Shown here in pieces: positions 29,013 to 33,610 of a DNA stretch of 33,610 nucleotides; positions within the stretch are counted from its first letter, which is position 1, and every line of letters begins with the position of its first letter. This DNA comes from Arthrobacter beigongshangensis (GTDB lineage Bacteria; Bacillota; Bacilli; Bacillales_A; Planococcaceae). Made by a program: the position numbers and the translations under genes. Under the pieces are notes generated by a model, which was not told the DNA's origin, searched no databases, and saw only the letters and a list, made by a program, of their open reading frames with translations. The stretch covers positions 1-33,610 of the forward strand of contig NZ_JADHDX010000018.1 of NCBI RefSeq assembly GCF_016820585.1. The letters run 5' to 3'.

Positions 29013-30788
29013 GTGTATCTATTATTCAATCCTAACCAAATTGTACTCACTCCATTTTTATTTTTTACCGGAAAAGGTGGTGTCGGTAAAACATCAACAG
29101 CTTGTGCGACAGCAGTGGCTCTTGCCGACCAAGGAAAAAAAGTACTCTTAGTAAGTACCGATCCTGCTTCAAATTTACAGGATGTTCTCGATGTAGAATT
29201 GACGAATGATCCACTAGCTATTCCAAGTGTAACTAATTTATTTGCTTGTAATATTGACCCGGAGGCATCAGCAAAAGCATACCGTGAAAAAGTTGTCGGT
29301 CCTTATCGAGGTAAGTTGCCAGATGCTGTTCTCTCAACGATGGAAGAACAGTTATCGGGTGCTTGCACAGTTGAAATAGCTGCATTCGATGAATTTTCTC
29401 ATCTGTTATCCGATGAAGATGTGTTAAATCAATATGATCACGTATTGTTTGATACTGCGCCGACTGGACACACACTGCGTTTATTACAATTACCAACTGC
29501 ATGGACTGGATTTTTAGAAGAGAGCACACATGGGGCTTCCTGTTTAGGTCCCCTATCCGGTCTTGGAGAGAAAAAAGAGTTGTATGCGAAAGCTGTAGAG
29601 TCTCTTTCTAATCCAGCAAAAACGACGCTGATTCTGGTTGCGCGACCAGATGTATCTTCCTTAGTTGAAGCGAATCGGGCTTCTTCAGAGTTAAAGGATA
29701 TTGGTATTAAAAATCAGCTGCTTATTATTAATGGACTTCTTCAGACACATCGTCCCGATGATAGTGTGTCAACCGCGTTTTATGAGCGACAGCGCCGTGC
29801 ATTGAAAGAAACGCCAAAAGCATTAAAACAGGTTGTGACGTTTTCCCTTCCGTTCGTTTCGTATTCATTAACTGGAGTTGATAACCTTCGGCACTTATTT
29901 AGCTCTTATACTATGACTGTATTTGAAGATGATAGCCTTAGCAAAAAAACGATTCACCTTCCAGGCTTAAACAAATTTATCGATGATTTTTCTTCGGAAA
30001 ATATACGTGTAATCTTCACAATGGGGAAAGGTGGAGTTGGTAAAACATCGATTGCATCTGCAATTGCTGTCGGCCTCTCTGAGAAAGGTCATCGCGTTCA
30101 TTTGACTACAACAGACCCAGCAGCACATCTCGCGTACACATTTGAAGGCAGTGCATTGAGAGACAATCTGACAATTAGCAGTATCAATCCGGAAATTGAA
30201 GTGAAAAAGTATCAGCAGGAAGTACTTTTGGCTGCAGGGGAAGGGTTGGACGAAGAAGGAATTGCGTATTTGAAAGAAGATCTGGAATCGCCATGTACGG
30301 AAGAAATCGCTTTGTTCAGGGCATTTGCCGACGTAGTGGAGAAATCGGAAAATGAAATTGTCGTCATTGATACGGCACCGACCGGACACACATTGTTATT
30401 GCTGGATTCAACGGAAGCCTATCATAAGGAAATGAGCCGTTCGACTGGCGATGTACCAGAAAGTGTGAAGAAGCTTCTTCCCCGTTTACGAAATCCAAAA
30501 GAAACAGGTGTGGTCATTGTGACATTGGCAGAAGCAACACCAGTATTAGAAGCTGCACGATTGCAGGAGGATCTCAAACGTGCGCAGATTGATCCTAAGT
30601 GGTGGGTAATCAATCAAAGTTTATATGCAACGGATACAACTGATGCTGTCTTAAAAGGGCGTGCAGTCTCCGAAATAGAGTGGATTAAAAAGGTCAAAGA
30701 AGAACTAGCACTGCAATGTGCAGTGATTCCATGGTTACACGAAGAAAAGATAGGCTATGATAGTTTGAAAGAATTTATTGACGCATAA
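29013..30788 (+). CDS. arsA: ArsA arsenite-stimulated ATPase
   Basis: This 591-aa protein has two homologous ATPase halves. P-loops are GKGGVGKT at residues 20-27 and 338-345. DTAPTGHTLRLLQLP and DTAPTGHTLLLLDST are the signal-transduction motifs of halves A1 and A2. Metal-site cysteines are recognisable in SGACTVEIAAF, GASCLGPLSG and ESPCTEEIALF. It is a cytosolic subunit that docks on ArsB and energises arsenite export, receiving metalloid from ArsD. The start is GTG behind AGGGGGAATAGTC. Full length and intact. Confidence 0.97.
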   Translation: MYLLFNPNQIVLTPFLFFTGKGGVGKTSTACATAVALADQGKKVLLVSTDPASNLQDVLDVELTNDPLAIPSVTNLFACNIDPEASAKAYREKVVGPYRGKLPDAVLSTMEEQLSGACTVEIAAFDEFSHLLSDEDVLNQYDHVLFDTAPTGHTLRLLQLPTAWTGFLEESTHGASCLGPLSGLGEKKELYAKAVESLSNPAKTTLILVARPDVSSLVEANRASSELKDIGIKNQLLIINGLLQTHRPDDSVSTAFYERQRRALKETPKALKQVVTFSLPFVSYSLTGVDNLRHLFSSYTMTVFEDDSLSKKTIHLPGLNKFIDDFSSENIRVIFTMGKGGVGKTSIASAIAVGLSEKGHRVHLTTTDPAAHLAYTFEGSALRDNLTISSINPEIEVKKYQQEVLLAAGEGLDEEGIAYLKEDLESPCTEEIALFRAFADVVEKSENEIVVIDTAPTGHTLLLLDSTEAYHKEMSRSTGDVPESVKKLLPRLRNPKETGVVIVTLAEATPVLEAARLQEDLKRAQIDPKWWVINQSLYATDTTDAVLKGRAVSEIEWIKKVKEELALQCAVIPWLHEEKIGYDSLKEFIDA

Positions 30789-30835
30789 AAATGCCACGAT
30801 GCAAAATGATGGATGAGAAAGGAAGGAATATAAAA

Positions 30836-31117
30836 ATGAATATTACGAACGAAGCGAAACAATACATTCAAGCCATGTTGGAAGAACAGCAAGCAAAAGG
30901 ACTCCGGGTCTATGCGGTTGAGGGAGGATGTTGTGGCCCACAAATCGCATTATCACTTGATTCTCCCGAAGAATCGGATACTGTTTCTGTGATCAATGAA
31001 ATCCCTGTTGCAATTGCCCTGCTGGCTAAAGAATTCATCAGCGATTTAACGTTGGACTTTGAATCTAAAGGTGAACAATCCGGTTTAGTCATGATTGGTT
31101 CGCCAAATAACTGTTAA
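30836..31117 (+). CDS. IscA/HesB-like small protein with CC motif, ars-operon associated
   Basis: This 93-aa protein has the HesB/IscA-type start MNITNEAKQYIQAML, then a conserved vicinal cysteine pair in VEGGCCGPQIALSLD (residues 32-33) and a C-terminal Cys (SPNNC). IscA carriers use three widely spaced Cys; here the pattern is a CC pair plus one. This resembles a group of HesB-like (seleno)proteins where one Cys may be Sec. It may bind arsenite or assemble Fe-S clusters under metalloid stress. ATG 30836 follows GAAAGGAAGGAA; it is 47 nt after arsA and precedes the operon terminator. Confidence 0.8.
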   Translation: MNITNEAKQYIQAMLEEQQAKGLRVYAVEGGCCGPQIALSLDSPEESDTVSVINEIPVAIALLAKEFISDLTLDFESKGEQSGLVMIGSPNNC

Positions 31118-31131
31118 TAAGGAGAATGAAT

Positions 31132-31170
31132 AAACGCCGAACTTCAATGTTCGGCGTTTGTTGTTTTATA
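31132..31170 (+). terminator. Terminator of the arsD-arsA transcript
   Basis: AAACGCCGAAC (31132-31142) and GTTCGGCGTTT (31149-31159) form a perfect 11-bp stem with loop TTCAAT, followed by a T-rich tract (GTTGTTTTAT). Confidence 0.9.
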
Positions 31171-31233
31171 GCTATATTTATGTTATTCATTGTACTGTTT
31201 GAGTCTCTGTTCGACACAGGTTTTTCGTATAAA

Positions 31234-33390
31234 TCAATCTTTATTAAACTCCATCTTCCAACTGAAATATTCGTTATCCTGATTTTTTTCGTACCTCATA
31301 TTAGCATCAAACTTATTCCCTTTTTTGCTAGTTAATCCTTTGACTGTTACTACCCCATTTTTCAAAAGCGTTTTCACCATTGTTTTTGTCGGCTTTTTTT
31401 TCATTGTAGCCAAAAATTTATCGTTCTTCCAAATAACATATTTACAACCGCTTCTCCAATTACTGCAACCATATCCTTTAGTCCCTTCAATTATTCCATG
31501 ACCGCAAAGAGGGCACTTACCCAATACTTCATTCTGTTTCTGGTTTTGTTGTACTTCATTAATAATTACTTTTTGTTCATTTTTTATTCTATCAACAGCA
31601 TTGGTAGTAAATTTATAAATCAAATCAAGAAATGCTTCTTTAGTAAACTTTTGTTTTTCAATATCGGATAATGTTTTTTCCAATCGTCCTGTAAACTCTA
31701 AATCAAACAATTCTTTAATTGGAAATGTATCTACTAGCTTTCTTCCAAGTTCAGTACAAGTTAAATTTTTATCTTGTCCCACAATATAGCCGACATCTTT
31801 TAGTTTTTTAATTGTCTCGGCTCTTGTAGCCGGTGTACCGATACTATAACCACTTAAAATTGTAGCCATCATTTCTTCACTGTCTTCATTCTCGTAACCC
31901 TTTCCGCATGTCTCCATTACTCTTAGTAATGTTTTTTCTGTATGATACTTAGGTGGCTTTGTAACATGGGATGTCAGGTCGTGATTTACAATACTTACGA
32001 TATCATTTGTATTCACCAGGGGTAAGATTGTATCTTTGGATTCAATCTTCTCGACTTTTTTCCACCCTTCAATCAACTGTACTCGACCCTTAGATACAAA
32101 ATGTCCTTTTACTTCACTACTATTAACCTTGGTGATTATTTTTGTCTCTTCATGTTCCGCGATAGGCATGAACTGCATGATGAAACGATTTTTTACGGCT
32201 GTATATACCATCTGTTCATCACTTGTTAAGGTTTTGGGAATTAGATAGGTCGGTATGATTGCGCTATGGCTATCGACTTTTGAATTGTCAAAAACACGTT
32301 TTAACTTAGTGAAATTAATTTCATTTTCATATGGTAATCCTTTTTTTAAATTATCTAGTACTTTTGCAGATTTTTCTACTAGGCTTTCCTCTAATACAAC
32401 GCTCGCAGTCCTCGGATATGTAATGTATTTCTTTTCATAAAGCGATTGGGCTACCTTTAATACTTTATCAGATGTCCATCCTTTGTATTTGCTTGTAATA
32501 TAACCTTGTAAATTTGAAAGATTAAACAAGTACGGTGGGTACTCTCTTTTTCGTTCAACCTGTTTGTGGTTGATGGATGCTGCTTGATTCGCTAGAGCTT
32601 GTTCAATTTGTTCAAGTGTTTCCTTAGACTCGAACTTTTCTATACCATTTTCAAAATATGTTCCGTTGTATTCTTTTTCATCTTTAGTTTTAAATGTGGC
32701 TTCCAGTTTAAAGAAGTTTTTTGGAACAAAGTTTTCTATTTCTTTATCTCGATCATAAATAACTTTTAAGGTCGGCATTAATACTCTTCCAATATTCAGT
32801 GCTTGTCCTGAGCCTTTCTGATACTGCAATGTTGCCACTGATGTTAAGTTGATACCAATTACCCAATCAGCCCATTGCCGGCTAATACCAGCATCCAGAA
32901 GGGGCCTCATTTCAGTATTAGGCTTTATGTTTTGAAGTCCTTTTAACACTTCTTCGGGTGTCCACTCATTTTGCAGAAGTCGATATACTTTTTTCTGTGT
33001 CTTGAGATTGTAAATGATCGTATCGCCTATAATTTGGCCTTCTCGATCAAAATCACAGGCTGAAATAATCATATCTACATCATTTCGTTTCATTAAGCTA
33101 TAAATAATCTTCAGCTGCTTTTTAGCCCCAGAATCTTCTTTTCCTCGATTTCGTGGATCACTTTTCACCTTGTATCGAAAACCTGATGGAATGAAGGGGA
33201 AGTTCTCCAGATTCCACCTTGCCATTTTTTCATCATAATCCTTCGCATCGTAGAGTTGGAGCAAGTGTCCAAACGCCCAGGTTATAATATATCCATTGCC
33301 TTCAAAATAGCCGTCACTTCTATTTTTAATTTTTAAAGCATCTGCAATATTTTTTGCGACAGAAGGCTTCTCTGCAATAATTAGTCGCAT
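31234..33390 (-). CDS. topB: DNA topoisomerase III (TopB), complete, island-borne
   Basis: This 718-aa type IA topoisomerase has the TOPRIM domain at residues ~1-135 (LIIAEKPSVAKNIADAL, SACDFDREGQIIGD). The catalytic domain has nucleophile Y325 in YITYPRTAS, and GTPATRAETIKKLKDVGYI. The C-terminal Zn-ribbon-like CPLCGHGIIEG...GCSNWRSGC (~645-670) and a KKGNKFDANM tail complete it. It relaxes or decatenates DNA by single-strand passage. The ATG is preceded by GGAGGGATAAT. It is AT-rich and its C-terminus differs strongly from the topB remnant at 9810, so it is not the missing host copy. Such divergent topB genes are common on plasmids and conjugative elements. Confidence 0.96.
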   Translation of the reverse strand: MRLIIAEKPSVAKNIADALKIKNRSDGYFEGNGYIITWAFGHLLQLYDAKDYDEKMARWNLENFPFIPSGFRYKVKSDPRNRGKEDSGAKKQLKIIYSLMKRNDVDMIISACDFDREGQIIGDTIIYNLKTQKKVYRLLQNEWTPEEVLKGLQNIKPNTEMRPLLDAGISRQWADWVIGINLTSVATLQYQKGSGQALNIGRVLMPTLKVIYDRDKEIENFVPKNFFKLEATFKTKDEKEYNGTYFENGIEKFESKETLEQIEQALANQAASINHKQVERKREYPPYLFNLSNLQGYITSKYKGWTSDKVLKVAQSLYEKKYITYPRTASVVLEESLVEKSAKVLDNLKKGLPYENEINFTKLKRVFDNSKVDSHSAIIPTYLIPKTLTSDEQMVYTAVKNRFIMQFMPIAEHEETKIITKVNSSEVKGHFVSKGRVQLIEGWKKVEKIESKDTILPLVNTNDIVSIVNHDLTSHVTKPPKYHTEKTLLRVMETCGKGYENEDSEEMMATILSGYSIGTPATRAETIKKLKDVGYIVGQDKNLTCTELGRKLVDTFPIKELFDLEFTGRLEKTLSDIEKQKFTKEAFLDLIYKFTTNAVDRIKNEQKVIINEVQQNQKQNEVLGKCPLCGHGIIEGTKGYGCSNWRSGCKYVIWKNDKFLATMKKKPTKTMVKTLLKNGVVTVKGLTSKKGNKFDANMRYEKNQDNEYFSWKMEFNKD

Positions 33391-33587
33391 ATTATCCCTC
33401 CGTTAATAGAATTTCAATGTTATTGATTTTAATAGCAAATCGATTGTAAAAACAGTATATTCTGATTGCCATGACATTTAGGGTTATAGGTATAGTATAC
33501 TAAAAATAGAGCATTAAGTATTTTTAATTTTATGTTGTATTAGTTGACAATTATAAGCTTAATTTATAGAGGGGTTGGGGAGGATTA
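33391..33587. other. Intergenic region at the window end
   Basis: An AT-rich divergent region between topB and a possible rightward gene. TTGACA (33544-33549) lies before the GGGGAGG ribosome binding site, but no well-spaced -10 is evident (TTTATA at 33563-33568 is 13 nt away). TATAGT/TATACT hexamers occur at 33491-33501. Confidence 0.4.
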
Positions 33588-33610
33588 TTGAAGATAGATT
33601 TACATTTACA
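33588..33610 (+). CDS. Start of a possible rightward gene (partial)
   Basis: A TTG codon at 33588 follows a strong ribosome binding site (GGGGAGG, 33577-33583) with 4-nt spacing and reads (M)KIDLHL before the window ends. KIDLH(L/T) beginnings are seen in PHP-domain proteins, but seven residues are too few for any assignment. Confidence 0.35.

Noticed and set aside
29967..30389. 140-codon minus-strand frame within arsA
   Set aside because: Antisense to the intact ArsA second ATPase half; no initiation signal.
31126..31335. 69-codon plus-strand frame after the ars operon
   Set aside because: It has an SD-like AAGGAG, but its first codons are the terminator hairpin and its end overlaps topB antisense. 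The hydrophobic reading comes from T-rich DNA.
9810..33390. The two topB sequences as the two halves of one interrupted gene
   Set aside because: The copy at 31234-33390 is complete with its own C-terminus, and its Zn-ribbon and tail differ clearly from the remnant, so it is a separate divergent gene.

Overview
The window looks like low-GC Bacillota chromosome, most likely Bacillales and probably Planococcaceae (a Sporosarcina- or Lysinibacillus-type genome). The genus is inferred from protein style only. The pointers are strong AGGAGG ribosome binding sites, B. subtilis-like 23S/5S rRNA sequence, relatives of B. subtilis YwnA/YwnB, YjcF and YmfJ, and Bacillus-type ArsC, ArsD and ArsA proteins.

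Positions 1-9.8 kb are ordinary chromosome. They hold the 3' end of an rRNA operon (23S end, 5S, terminator) followed by a decayed second 5S-plus-terminator copy. Next come a BrkB-family membrane protein overlapping an OmpR-type response regulator and its histidine kinase, then a small heme-copper-oxidase-like membrane protein behind a direct-repeat site. A redox cluster follows: an FMN reductase, an Rrf2 regulator with a striking 18-bp inverted repeat at its own promoter, a YwnB-like NAD(P)-binding protein and a luciferase-like monooxygenase. Convergent to it are a DHA2-type MFS exporter, a GNAT acetyltransferase and a small Cys-containing ORF.

At about 10.48 kb a chromosomal topB (topoisomerase III, minus strand) is cut; only its C-terminal third remains (9810-10505). 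To its right lies an accessory island that runs to or past the window end. It opens with four overlapping plus-strand genes: three tyrosine-recombinase-like proteins (449, 920 and 583 aa) and a 240-aa coiled-coil protein, a recombinase-trio arrangement of the Tn554/RIT/GMT type. Beside it a 76-aa HTH protein resembling restriction-modification controller (C) proteins sits behind a C-box-like operator. It is divergent from an unrecognised 177-aa gene, and no restriction or methylation gene is visible.

The rest of the island is mainly metal and oxyanion cargo. It contains an arsR-permease-Cys-rich-peptide cassette with two identical-type operators, and a SulP transporter plus universal stress protein opposite a resolvase-like regulator that has lost its catalytic residues. 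It also has a padR-chrA chromate operon, a cupin gene, a DUF3243 gene, an IS3-type remnant and a full arsRBC-DA operon ending in an IscA/HesB-like CC-motif protein. A complete but divergent topB (31234-33390) closes the region. The island therefore appears to have interrupted the host topB while carrying its own topoisomerase III gene. The right boundary and the host topB 5' part are not in the window.
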